NCBI GenBank assembly: GCA_019117545.1
Contig: DWZN01000141.1
Location: 1-42,188 of the forward strand
Direction: 5' to 3'
Origin: Candidatus Brevibacterium intestinavium
Lineage (GTDB): Bacteria; Actinomycetota; Actinomycetes; Actinomycetales; Brevibacteriaceae
Length of the DNA: 42,188 nucleotides
The notes under the pieces were generated by a model. It was not told the origin of the DNA. It did not search any database and was given only the letters and a program-made list of their open reading frames with translations. How positions within the stretch are numbered: the stretch's first letter is position 1; each line of letters starts with the position of its first letter. A program made the translations under genes and the position numbers. Below are positions 33,831 through 41,721 of this stretch, one piece after another.

Positions 33831-34769
33831 ATGGCTTCCAACTCCCGCTCCGGCGGTTCGAAGAAGGGCCCGGCCAAGGGCTCGGGCGGCAAGAACAGGC
33901 GCAGCCTGCGCGGCAAGGGCCCCACGCCCAAGGCCGAGGACCGCGTCTACCACAAGGCCTACAGGGCCGCCCAGAACCGGAAGAACCAGAACGCCTCGGC
34001 GCAGGCGAAGCGGAAGAAGAGAGAGCACGGGCCGAACATGGTCGCCGGGCGCAATTCGGTGCTCGAGGCCCTGCGCGAAGGCGTGCCGGCCACCACGATG
34101 TACGTGGCCGGTCGCATCGACTCCGATGACCGCGTCCGCGAATCCATCACCTTGGCCGCTCAGCGCGGCATCTCGATGCTCGAGGCGAGCAGGCCCGACC
34201 TCGACCGACTCACCGACGACGCGATCCACCAGGGCATCGCTCTGCAGATCCCGCCGTACGAGTACGCGGCGCCGTCCGATCTGCTCGAACACGCCGCCGA
34301 CCGGGCCGAGACGCCGCTGCTGGTCGCCCTCGACGGGATCACCGATCCGCGCAACCTCGGCGCGATCGTGCGCTCGACGGCGGCCTTCGGCGGTCACGGG
34401 GTGATCATCCCCGAACGCCGTGCCGCCTCGATGACGGCCGCCGCGTGGAAGACCTCGGCCGGTGCCGCCTCACGGATCCGCGTCGCCCAGGTCGTCAACC
34501 TGGCCCGAGCCATCGACGAGCTGAAGAAGCAGAATGTCTTCGTCGTCGGCCTCGACACGGCAGGCGAGGTCGACCTGCCCGAGCTGACGTTCAGCCGCGA
34601 CCCGCTGTGCATCGTCGTCGGTTCCGAGGGCAAGGGGCTGTCCCGTCTGATCTCGGAGAAGTGCGACCAGATCGTGTCGATCCCGATCGCGGCGAGCACC
34701 GAGTCGCTCAACGCCGGCATCGCCGCGGCCGTGTCCCTCTACGAGGTCGCTCGCGCCCGCCGCTTCTGA
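33831..34769 (+). CDS. rlmB: 23S rRNA (guanosine-2251-2'-O)-methyltransferase, SPOUT family
   Basis: RlmB methylates the ribose of G2251 in 23S rRNA. The 312-residue protein has a basic, disordered N-terminus (1-65, Lys/Arg/Gly-rich), a substrate-binding L30e-like domain (about 68-150, MVAGRNSVLEALREG), and the SpoU knot domain with its three motifs: DPRNLGAIVRSTAAFG, VVGSEGKGL and IPIAASTESLNAGIAAAV. I chose the ATG at 33831, after AAAGGAA, because the sequence before it in frame belongs to cysS in another frame. The basic extension is common in actinobacterial RlmB. It follows cysS, an order shared with mycobacteria. Confidence 0.93.
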   Translation: MASNSRSGGSKKGPAKGSGGKNRRSLRGKGPTPKAEDRVYHKAYRAAQNRKNQNASAQAKRKKREHGPNMVAGRNSVLEALREGVPATTMYVAGRIDSDDRVRESITLAAQRGISMLEASRPDLDRLTDDAIHQGIALQIPPYEYAAPSDLLEHAADRAETPLLVALDGITDPRNLGAIVRSTAAFGGHGVIIPERRAASMTAAAWKTSAGAASRIRVAQVVNLARAIDELKKQNVFVVGLDTAGEVDLPELTFSRDPLCIVVGSEGKGLSRLISEKCDQIVSIPIAASTESLNAGIAAAVSLYEVARARRF

Positions 34770-34775
34770 AGCTGT

Positions 34776-34824
34776 CAGCGGCCCTGCCGCCTCACGCTCA
34801 GTTCGTGAGGCGACAGGGCCGCTG
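34776..34824. terminator. Bidirectional terminator between rlmB and the permease gene
   Basis: A 21-bp stem with one mismatch (CAGCGGCCCTGCCGCCTCACG with its complement) closes a 7-base loop 7 bases after the rlmB stop. It sits between two convergent genes. Confidence 0.85.
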
Positions 34825-34866
34825 CTGCATAGGTGCGCCGTGGGGTACGGGGCACCGGCGGGCGGC

Positions 34867-36357
34867 TCAGGCGTCGACGCTGGTGCGGTAGTCGGACTCA
34901 CTGAGTGCGCCGACGACCGAGTGGCGGCGGCTGTAGGCGAAGTAGACGAGAGCGCCGACGGCCATCCACGCGCCGAAGACCGCCCAAGTGGTTCCGCCGA
35001 GGTTGATCATGAGGAACGCGCAGGCCAGCGCTCCGAGGGCCGGGACGACCGGGCCGAATGGCACCTTGAAGGAGCGTTCGAGATCGGGGCGCTTGAAGCG
35101 CAGGTAGATGACGGCGAGATTGACGAGGAAGAAGGCGAAGAGCGTGCCGATGCTCGTCGCGTCGGCGAGCTCTCCCAGCGGGATGAGGGCCGCAGTGATC
35201 GCCACCAGACCGCCGATGATGAGGGTCCCGGCCAGGGGAGTGCCGGTGCGTCGGGACACGAGGCCGAAGATCTTCGGCACCATGCCGTCGCGCGACATCG
35301 TCAGCAGGATCCGCGACTGTCCGTAGAGGACGGTGATGACCACGGAGAAGATCGCGAGCACCGCGGCGACGGCGAAGAGGAGGACGGCGAGGTTCGAACC
35401 GGTGATCTCCTCGACGATCTGGACCAGCGGAGCCTGAGCGGTCTCGAACCACTGCCACCTCCGTGCGCCGATCGCGGTCACGGCCACGAGCACGTACATC
35501 GAGGTCACGATCAGCATCGAGAGGATGATCGCCCGCGGCAGGTCGCGGCGGGGGTTCTTCGCCTCCTCGCCGGCAGTCGAGGCGGCGTCGAAGCCGATAT
35601 AGGAGAAGAACACGCTCGAGGCTGCCGCCGTGACCCCGGCCGCGCCCATCGGCATCATCGGGGCGAAGTTGCCGGCCTTGAACGCGGTGAAGGCGACGAC
35701 GGCGAAGAAGACGAGGATGCCGAGCTTGACGAACACGAGGATGGTGTTGGCCACGCCCGATTCCCAGGCCCCGCGCATGAGCAGCACGGTCGCCAGCGCC
35801 ACGACGATGAGGGCCGAGAGGTTGATGACCCCGCCCGGGTTCTCCGCCAGTCCCGGGCCGGTGGTCAGGGACGCGGGCAGTTCGAGGCCGAAGACGCGCA
35901 GGGTCTCATTGACGTAGTCGGCGGCCCCGACGGCGACCGCGGCGACGGAGACGGCGTATTCGAGCACGAGGCACCAGCCGCACACCCACGCCACACCTTC
36001 GCCGAGGGTGGCGTAGGAGTATGAATAGCTCGACCCGGACACCGGCACCATACCGGCCATCTCGGCATAGCTGACCGCCGAGAGCAGGGCGGTGACACCG
36101 GCGAGGACGAAGGCCAGCCACACCGCCGGACCGGCGACCGGCACGGCCTCGCCGAGGATGACGAGGATTCCCGTGCCCAGGGTGGCGCCGACGCTGATCA
36201 TCGTCAGCTGGAAGACGCCGAAGGTCCTGCGCAGACCGTTCGCGTGCCCTGTCTGCATGTCCGCGGCCATGGAGCTGATCGACTTCCGTCTCCCCAGCTG
36301 TCGGATCACTCCGGTGGAGGCTGACGGTGGGGTGGACGGGGTGTGCGAAACGGTCAT
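34867..36357 (-). CDS. APC-family amino acid permease (cationic amino acid transporter-like)
   Basis: The 496-residue protein has about twelve hydrophobic segments, starting with MISVGATLGTGILVILGEA and the AEMAGMVPVSGSSYSYSYATLGE segment typical of the CAT/YfnA group. The DAASTAGEEAKNPRRDLPRAII segment near residue 265 is the hallmark cytoplasmic loop of this group. It imports an amino acid, perhaps cationic, using protons; substrate is not proven. It is convergent with rlmB. Two ATGAATAT direct repeats lie directly upstream of the start and suggest regulation. Confidence 0.88.
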   Translation of the reverse strand: MTVSHTPSTPPSASTGVIRQLGRRKSISSMAADMQTGHANGLRRTFGVFQLTMISVGATLGTGILVILGEAVPVAGPAVWLAFVLAGVTALLSAVSYAEMAGMVPVSGSSYSYSYATLGEGVAWVCGWCLVLEYAVSVAAVAVGAADYVNETLRVFGLELPASLTTGPGLAENPGGVINLSALIVVALATVLLMRGAWESGVANTILVFVKLGILVFFAVVAFTAFKAGNFAPMMPMGAAGVTAAASSVFFSYIGFDAASTAGEEAKNPRRDLPRAIILSMLIVTSMYVLVAVTAIGARRWQWFETAQAPLVQIVEEITGSNLAVLLFAVAAVLAIFSVVITVLYGQSRILLTMSRDGMVPKIFGLVSRRTGTPLAGTLIIGGLVAITAALIPLGELADATSIGTLFAFFLVNLAVIYLRFKRPDLERSFKVPFGPVVPALGALACAFLMINLGGTTWAVFGAWMAVGALVYFAYSRRHSVVGALSESDYRTSVDA

Positions 36358-36385
36358 ATGAATATTCTTGCATAGTCATGAATAT
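36358..36385. promoter_or_regulatory. AT-rich direct repeat at the permease promoter
   Basis: ATGAATAT occurs at 36358-36365 and 36378-36385, 20 bp apart (two helical turns), right before the permease start on the minus strand. The patch is much richer in AT than its surroundings, and fits a regulator-binding site or promoter. Confidence 0.45.
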
Positions 36386-36465
36386 GTTCTCGGCCGGGAG
36401 TGCCGCGTTCCCGGGCGAGGGCGGTTGTCACCGTCGCGGATCTCACACCCTGGGCGCTCGAGGAC

Positions 36466-37287
36466 TCAGACCTCGGGAGTGAACCGACCGTCGTGCGCCA
36501 TCCAGCCGCCGTCGACGAGCTGCGAATGGCCGGTGACATAGCTCGAGGCGTCCGAGGCCAGGAACAGGACGGGACCGGCGATCTCGTGCAGGCGGCCCCA
36601 CCGGCCCAGGGCGGTCTTGTCCGCATAGGCGCCCCACCACTTCTCGTCGGCCTTGATCTGCTGAGTCAGCGGGGTGTCGAAGGGACCGGGCAGGATCGCG
36701 TTGACCCGCACACCCCGGTCGCCGAGCTCGCTGGCCAGGGTCTTCGTCAGCTGCACGACTCCGGCCTTGGCCGCCGCATAGAGTCCCTGCCCGGGCTCGA
36801 TCGCCAGGGCCCGGAACGAGGCGTAGGTGACGATCGAACCGCGCCCCCGGCCGGCCATCTCGCGGCCGAAACCGCGCATCAGCCGGTAGGTGCCCTTGAG
36901 ATTGAGGTCGATCACCCGATCGAACTCCTCGTCGCTGGTCGAGACCAGGCGCTTGCGCACATTCGCCCCCGGGGTGACCACGAGGACCTCGGCCTCGGCC
37001 CAGGCGGTGACGAGGGCCTCGACGGAAGCCGTGTCCGTGATGTCGACCTCGGCGGGCTGGGCCGATCCGGCACCCCGGCCGGCGATCAGTGAGGCGGTGT
37101 CGTCGGCGCCGGAGAGATTGAGGTCGGCGGCGATGACGTGGGCACCGGCATCGGCGAGTCCGATCGCACTGGCCTGACCCAGCCCGGAGCCGGCTCCGAC
37201 GACGACGGCGGTGCGTCCGCTGAGGTCGAACAGACTCGGCAGCGTGGGGTTGTGCTCATTCGTGGGCATCGTCTCGTTCGTCGTCAT
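36466..37287 (-). CDS. Short-chain dehydrogenase/reductase (SDR)
   Basis: The 273-residue Rossmann-fold protein has the NAD(P) motif VVVGAGSGLGQASA near residues 28-41, the catalytic SY(x)3K set in SIVTYASFRAL and YAAAKAGVVQLTK, and the RVNAILPGPFDTP segment. In place of the usual NNAG the sequence reads VTPGANVRK, which resembles the KduD/gluconate-dehydrogenase-like group. It probably acts on a sugar acid or polyol. It lies 51 bases after the DUF4032 gene with its own GGAAGGAT site, and may be the third gene of the ABC-DUF4032 operon. Substrate and operon membership are inferences. Confidence 0.88.
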   Translation of the reverse strand: MTTNETMPTNEHNPTLPSLFDLSGRTAVVVGAGSGLGQASAIGLADAGAHVIAADLNLSGADDTASLIAGRGAGSAQPAEVDITDTASVEALVTAWAEAEVLVVTPGANVRKRLVSTSDEEFDRVIDLNLKGTYRLMRGFGREMAGRGRGSIVTYASFRALAIEPGQGLYAAAKAGVVQLTKTLASELGDRGVRVNAILPGPFDTPLTQQIKADEKWWGAYADKTALGRWGRLHEIAGPVLFLASDASSYVTGHSQLVDGGWMAHDGRFTPEV

Positions 37288-37338
37288 CGGGATCCTTCCG
37301 TGGGGGTCGGTGCGGGGCGGGGCAGCCTCGGCGAGGTC

Positions 37339-38583
37339 TCAGAACTGTTCGCTGTCGACATAGCGGATCTCGTCGGGCAGGTTCGCCAGGTAGTCGACGA
37401 TGAAGTAGGCGATGGCCTCCATGATCGGGATGTCACGCTGTCGGGCCCTGGCCATGGTGCGCCGATGCTCGGCGAACTCGTAGAAGATCTGCCCGGGCTC
37501 GAGTTTGCGCGTGAGGTTCTCCGGAATCGCCTGGATGAGCGGTTTGTAGACTTCCTCGAGCCACCGGCGGGCGGCCTGCGACTCGTCGAGGTCGTCGACA
37601 TCGGTCAGCGCCGGGTCCGAACGGAACGAGTCGAGGTCGTTGAGCATCGCCCTGGCCTGATTCTCATTCGCCCCGATGCCGGTCAGGCGCAGCAGGCGCC
37701 GGGAGTGGTGGTTGGGTTCGACGACCTTCGGCTCGACGAGCAGGCTGATCCCGTCGAGGTCGGTCGTCACGGTCAGCTCACCGAGGTCGAAGCCGAGGTC
37801 GTTGAGGCGGCGGATGCGCTCGTCGATGCGCCAGCGCTCATTGACGCTGAACTCCTCGACCCGCGTCAGCTCCGTCCACAGGGCGCTGTAGGACTCGCAC
37901 AGCCGCTGACCGGCCTCCATCGGATCGGTCTCGGGGTCGACGAGGCCGGCGGCCTGCAGATCGAGGAAGTCCCCGGCGATGTTCATCCGCGCGATCCGCA
38001 GATCCATGTTCCGCTGACCGTCGGAGAGCTGATCGTGCAGCTCCCCGGTCTCCGCGTCGACGACATAGGCGGCGTAGGCGTCGGCGTCGCGGCGGAAGAG
38101 CGTGTTCGACAGCGAGACATCGCCCCAGTAGAACCCGACGAGGTGGAGCCGGGCCAGGAGCACGGCCAGGGCGTCGACGAGCCTGCCGCCGGTGTCCCGG
38201 GCGAGGTCGCGGGAGAACAGCGCGCGATAGGGCAGGGAGAATTCGAGGTAGGCGGTGATCAGCGCGCCGCTGAGCTTCTCACCGGTGGCGGATCTGCGGC
38301 CGCTGACAAAGGCCCGCGGCTCGACGAGGGGGACGTCGAGGTTGCCGAGCGCGCCGAGGATGTCGAACTCGCGCAGCGCCTGCCGGTCATCGGTCTCCTT
38401 GATGGCGAGGACCTCGTCGCCGATCTCGACATAGCGCACGACGTGGCGGGAGATGCCGCGGGGCAGACCGCCGAGCAGCGTTTCCGGCCACTCGTCGAGC
38501 GGCAGGTGCCAGGGCAGTTCGGCCAATGCACGGCGATCGGCATGGCGAACCGTGTGGATCTCGGGTGTCGGCGTCTCCGCCAC
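37339..38583 (-). CDS. DUF4032 protein with kinase-like catalytic residues
   Basis: The 414-residue protein matches the actinobacterial DUF4032 family, distantly related to lipopolysaccharide-type kinases. I see a full kinase-like set: K62 in LAIKE (beta-3 Lys), E72 in REFDIL (alpha-C Glu), D155 and N160 in GDVSLSN (catalytic loop), and D176 in VVDAETGE (DFG position). The second half, about 240-414, is a family-specific helical domain. It begins with GTG three bases after the stop of the ABC-like gene and is surely co-translated with it. The function of the family is unknown; phosphotransfer is my inference from these residues. No signal peptide or membrane segment is present. Confidence 0.85.
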   Translation of the reverse strand: MAETPTPEIHTVRHADRRALAELPWHLPLDEWPETLLGGLPRGISRHVVRYVEIGDEVLAIKETDDRQALREFDILGALGNLDVPLVEPRAFVSGRRSATGEKLSGALITAYLEFSLPYRALFSRDLARDTGGRLVDALAVLLARLHLVGFYWGDVSLSNTLFRRDADAYAAYVVDAETGELHDQLSDGQRNMDLRIARMNIAGDFLDLQAAGLVDPETDPMEAGQRLCESYSALWTELTRVEEFSVNERWRIDERIRRLNDLGFDLGELTVTTDLDGISLLVEPKVVEPNHHSRRLLRLTGIGANENQARAMLNDLDSFRSDPALTDVDDLDESQAARRWLEEVYKPLIQAIPENLTRKLEPGQIFYEFAEHRRTMARARQRDIPIMEAIAYFIVDYLANLPDEIRYVDSEQF

Positions 38584-38586
38584 GGC

Positions 38587-39294
38587 TCAGGAATCCGAGT
38601 CGGGAACCGAGGCCACGAGCGCCTCGGCGAGTTCCGGTTTCTCGACTCCGATGAGCCGACCGCGGTCGAGGAGCGCGATTCGGTCGCCGAGGACCTTCGC
38701 GTCCTCGAGATCGGAGGTGGCGTAGATGGTGGTCAGCTCGAACTCCTGCTGCAGGTCCTTGATCAGCGACAGGGTCTCGGCCTGCTGTTCGGGCACGAGG
38801 TTGACCACGGGCTCGTCCATGATCAGCACCTTCGGTTTGCGCACGACGGCTCTGGCCAGCGCCACGGTCTGCCGCTGCAGCCGGGTGAGGTCGCCGGGCA
38901 CCGAGTCGAGGACCTCGGCCATCCCGATCTTGTCCATCACGGTCTCGACCCGCTCCCTGATCTCCTCGGCCGGGAGGCCGTCGACGCGGAGGGCGAAGCC
39001 GAGGTTGTCGCGCACGCTCATGTGCGGGTAGAGGGCGTAGCTCTCGAGCGCCAGAGTCACGTCACGATCGTTGACGGCGGCATGGGTGATGTCGACGCCG
39101 TCGATGAGGATGGTCCCGGTCTTCGGGGTCTCGAGGCCGTGGAGCATCCTCAGGATCGTCGACTTGCCGGATCCGGACGGGCCGTAGAGGACGAGGAACT
39201 CTCCGGTGTCGACGAAGAGGTTGAAGGGGTGCACGGATTCGGATGTCGTGTTCTCGTAGACATGACTGAGGCCATTCAACGACACCGTTGACAT
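38587..39294 (-). CDS. Degenerate ABC-type ATPase (MalK/UgpC-like) without permease
   Basis: The 235-residue protein aligns along its length with the ATPase core of sugar-importer MalK-type proteins. Walker A is intact (GPSGSGKST, 38-46) and Walker B is VLIMDEP (156-162). Other key sites have changed: the Q-loop Gln is Glu (LESYALYPHM, E84); the signature LSGGQ is LTRLQ (136-140); the D-loop NLD is NLV (165-167); and the H-loop His is Ser (YATSD, S194). The C-terminal TOBE domain of MalK is missing and no permease gene is near. ATP binding seems possible, normal hydrolysis unlikely. I chose the ATG at 39294, after GAGGAGG. DUF4032 follows after three bases. Confidence 0.88.
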   Translation of the reverse strand: MSTVSLNGLSHVYENTTSESVHPFNLFVDTGEFLVLYGPSGSGKSTILRMLHGLETPKTGTILIDGVDITHAAVNDRDVTLALESYALYPHMSVRDNLGFALRVDGLPAEEIRERVETVMDKIGMAEVLDSVPGDLTRLQRQTVALARAVVRKPKVLIMDEPVVNLVPEQQAETLSLIKDLQQEFELTTIYATSDLEDAKVLGDRIALLDRGRLIGVEKPELAEALVASVPDSDS

Positions 39295-39364
39295 GTGTCC
39301 TCCTCTGAGTAACTCGGTGAGCAGCTGGTCGTCGGTGACCTGGCGGGGATGCTCAGTCCCTCTC

Positions 39365-39470
39365 ATCCTACGGGGTGGACCGGTTCGGTGCAGACAGATT
39401 TCGACAAAGCGTAGAGTGATTCTCAGCACGATGACAGTGCACCGATGCACACACCAGCCGAAAGTAGACT
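39365..39470. promoter_or_regulatory. Divergent promoters and LacI-type operator candidate
   Basis: On the minus strand TAGGAT (39365-39370) could drive the ABC-DUF4032 genes with a leader of about 64 bases. On the plus strand TAGACT (39465-39470) lies exactly 7 bases before the ATG of the first LacI gene. GTGCA-CCGA-TGCAC (39437-39450), a perfect inverted repeat in its arms, overlaps the -35 region of the LacI promoter. Confidence 0.5.
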
Positions 39471-39477
39471 GACGCAT

Positions 39478-40533
39478 ATGAAGGTCACGCTCGACGAGGT
39501 CGCCGCCCGGGCCGGAGTGTCCCTGGCCACGGTCTCGCGCGTCCTCGGCCGGCGCGGCGCGGTCGCCGACGCGACGCGGACGAAGGTCCTCGAAGCGATG
39601 AGCGAGCTCGGCTATTCGCGCTCGACGCTGCTCCAGGACGCGCCGAGGCGGCTCGTGGCCGTCAGCGCCCCCGGCAATCCCGAGCACTGGCAGGTCCAGG
39701 TCTGCACCCGCGTGTCCAAGGCCCTGCAGGATCACGATCTGCTCGTGACCCGTCCGCTGGTCGAAACCGATCCCGAGCCGCTGCAGGTCGCGATCGAGGC
39801 CGGGGCCATCGCGCTGGTGACACCGACGCTGACGAGCCTGGACACCGACATCCCCTGCATCCGCGTCGATGAGCAGTCCGCGGCCACTCTCGACGAACCC
39901 GGCGGGCAGGCGGCCGGGGGAGCACCCGTGTCGAGTGCCGCGGCGGGGGAGTCGGGACCTGCGACCGGGCCGGGCAGCGCCGATATCATCGCGGCCCGGC
40001 TCGACCTCGGCGGCGGGATGACCACGGCCTTCGAGCACCTGCGCGCGATCGGGCACCGGCGGATCGGCCTGATCTGCAACGACAGCGGCGAATTGGCCGT
40101 GCAGCTGATCCGCCGCTTCCTCGCCGAACATCCGGCCCGCAATCTCGGGCTTCGCCTCGAGGACTGGATCGCGCAGGTGCCGAAGTCGTTCTCGGGCGGG
40201 TCCCGGGCGGTGCTCGAGCTCAAGGACGCCACCTGCACCGCGGTCATCGTGCAGTCGGCGCTGCAGCTGCACGGGGCCCTGCACGGTCTGCGCAACCGCT
40301 ATCTGCAGGTGCCGCGGGACATGTCGATCGTCGGCTTCGGCGATTCGCCGACGATGAAGTTCACGGGTCCGCCGGCCACGGTGCTCGGACTCGACATCGA
40401 GGGGCTGTCGAATGCGCTGGTCGCAGCCACGCTGACGACTCTGCGCATCTCGACGACGGGACTGCCGACGGTGCCGCCGGTGTTCCGTCCCCGACTCATC
40501 GCCCGCACCTCGACGACGGCGGCGAGGCAATGA
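39478..40533 (+). CDS. LacI-family transcriptional regulator (first of a pair)
   Basis: The 351-residue protein has the LacI helix-turn-helix and hinge at residues 2-50 (VTLDEVAARAGVSLATVSRVLG) and a periplasmic-binding-protein-like effector domain after it (HLRAIGHRRIGLICND, VPRDMSIVGFGDSP). A Gly/Ala/Ser-rich insert of about 35 residues lies near 140-172. I chose the ATG at 39478 over one 11 codons upstream, because a TAGACT box lies exactly 7 bases before it. It overlaps the second regulator by four bases and is divergent from the ABC-DUF4032 operon, which is its likely target. Effector unknown. Confidence 0.9.
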   Translation: MKVTLDEVAARAGVSLATVSRVLGRRGAVADATRTKVLEAMSELGYSRSTLLQDAPRRLVAVSAPGNPEHWQVQVCTRVSKALQDHDLLVTRPLVETDPEPLQVAIEAGAIALVTPTLTSLDTDIPCIRVDEQSAATLDEPGGQAAGGAPVSSAAAGESGPATGPGSADIIAARLDLGGGMTTAFEHLRAIGHRRIGLICNDSGELAVQLIRRFLAEHPARNLGLRLEDWIAQVPKSFSGGSRAVLELKDATCTAVIVQSALQLHGALHGLRNRYLQVPRDMSIVGFGDSPTMKFTGPPATVLGLDIEGLSNALVAATLTTLRISTTGLPTVPPVFRPRLIARTSTTAARQ

Positions 40534-41633
40534 GCGAAGGCAAGGGCCCGGTGCCCGGCGGGCAGTCGCCGCCGGAGCACCGTCATGTGCGGCTGGCGGA
40601 GATCGCCGGCACGGCCGGAGTGTCGAAGGCCACCGCCTCCCGGGCGCTGCGCGATCCCGAATCGGTCTCAGCGGCGTCCCGGACGAAGGTGCAGCAGGCC
40701 CTGGCCATCCTCGGCGCCGCCGGCCACAGCACGGGCCCCGGCCGGTCCGGGCAGCCGCCGACGCCGGAGGACGGAGGCGGGTCGCCGATGATCGCGCTGA
40801 TCAAACCCGCCGTGTCGGCCGGCAACGTCGACCCGTATTCGCGGCTGGCGGAGATCCTGACGAACCGGATGTTCGGTCTGCGCATCGCCGTCGTCCACAT
40901 CGAAGCCATCGCCGAGCGCAATGCGATCCTGGCCGAGACGCTCCTCGGCGCCGAGCACGGCGGGCCCACGGTCGCCGGTGCCGTCGTCGTCGGCGGGGGA
41001 GCGGCCGGGGAGCTGGCCGGGATGCTCGCCGCACGCGGGCTGCCGCTCATCCGGATCTCCAATGCCCGCCACGACGACGGGATCCCGCGCATCTACCTCG
41101 ACGCCACCGGCGGCATCGACACCGCCGTCGCCCATCTCGTCCACCTCGGGCATCGCCGCATCGGTCTCGCGGTGCTGCGCGATTCGGCGGCACCGGCGCG
41201 CATCGCCGGGTTCCGCCGCTCGATGGCCGGCATCCTCCACATCCCCGCGACCCGCGATCAGGCTCCCGTCGTCGAGGCGGCCGGGGGTGCGATGGCCGGG
41301 GTCGCGGCTGCCGAGGAGCTCATCGACCTGCGCTGCACGGCCGTCATCGCCTGCGCCCCCTCGCTGTCCTTCGGCCTGCTCGAGGCCGCCCAACGGCTGC
41401 GCCTCGATGTGCCCCGGGACCTGTCGCTGCTCACGGTCGGCGACGTGCCCGATGCCGATGTCGTCGAGCCGCCGCTGTCGCAGGTCGTCTACGACTGGGC
41501 GATGGTCGCGCAGTCGGCGATCGATGAGATCCGGGCGATGATCGCCTCCGGGGAGTCGGGTGCGCACGTGGACTACACGGTCGATCCCGATCTCGTGCTG
41601 CGCTCCAGCTCGGTTCCCCCGCAGCGTCGCTGA
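40530..41633 (+). CDS. LacI-family transcriptional regulator (second of a pair)
   Basis: The 367-residue protein has a disordered N-terminus of about 18 residues, the LacI helix-turn-helix at about 20-70 (VRLAEIAGTAGVSKATASRALRDPESVS), a Gly/Pro-rich linker and an effector domain (HLVHLGHRRIGLAVL, VPRDLSLLTVGDVP). It overlaps the first regulator (ATGA), so the two are made together and could form a mixed complex. The two are clearly different in sequence, so this is not a recent duplication. Its neighbour on the other side is otsB, convergent; whether it also touches trehalose metabolism is unknown. Confidence 0.9.
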   Translation: MSEGKGPVPGGQSPPEHRHVRLAEIAGTAGVSKATASRALRDPESVSAASRTKVQQALAILGAAGHSTGPGRSGQPPTPEDGGGSPMIALIKPAVSAGNVDPYSRLAEILTNRMFGLRIAVVHIEAIAERNAILAETLLGAEHGGPTVAGAVVVGGGAAGELAGMLAARGLPLIRISNARHDDGIPRIYLDATGGIDTAVAHLVHLGHRRIGLAVLRDSAAPARIAGFRRSMAGILHIPATRDQAPVVEAAGGAMAGVAAAEELIDLRCTAVIACAPSLSFGLLEAAQRLRLDVPRDLSLLTVGDVPDADVVEPPLSQVVYDWAMVAQSAIDEIRAMIASGESGAHVDYTVDPDLVLRSSSVPPQRR

Positions 41634-41721
41634 CCAGTCAAGGGCCGCTGCAGCGGCGGGGGCGCGGCTCGAGTCCGAGGTCGCCGGCGAGAGCAGGGCT
41701 GCGGCCATCGCGGGAGCCGGC

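Noticed and set aside
37138-39291. 717-codon plus-strand frame opposite SDR, DUF4032 and the ABC-like gene
   Set aside because: Three genes with clear motifs lie on the minus strand; the plus-strand frame has no domain.
39295-40530. Upstream extension of the ABC-like frame opposite the LacI gene
   Set aside because: The ATPase fold starts at 39294 with a strong ribosome site; the extension mirrors the regulator.
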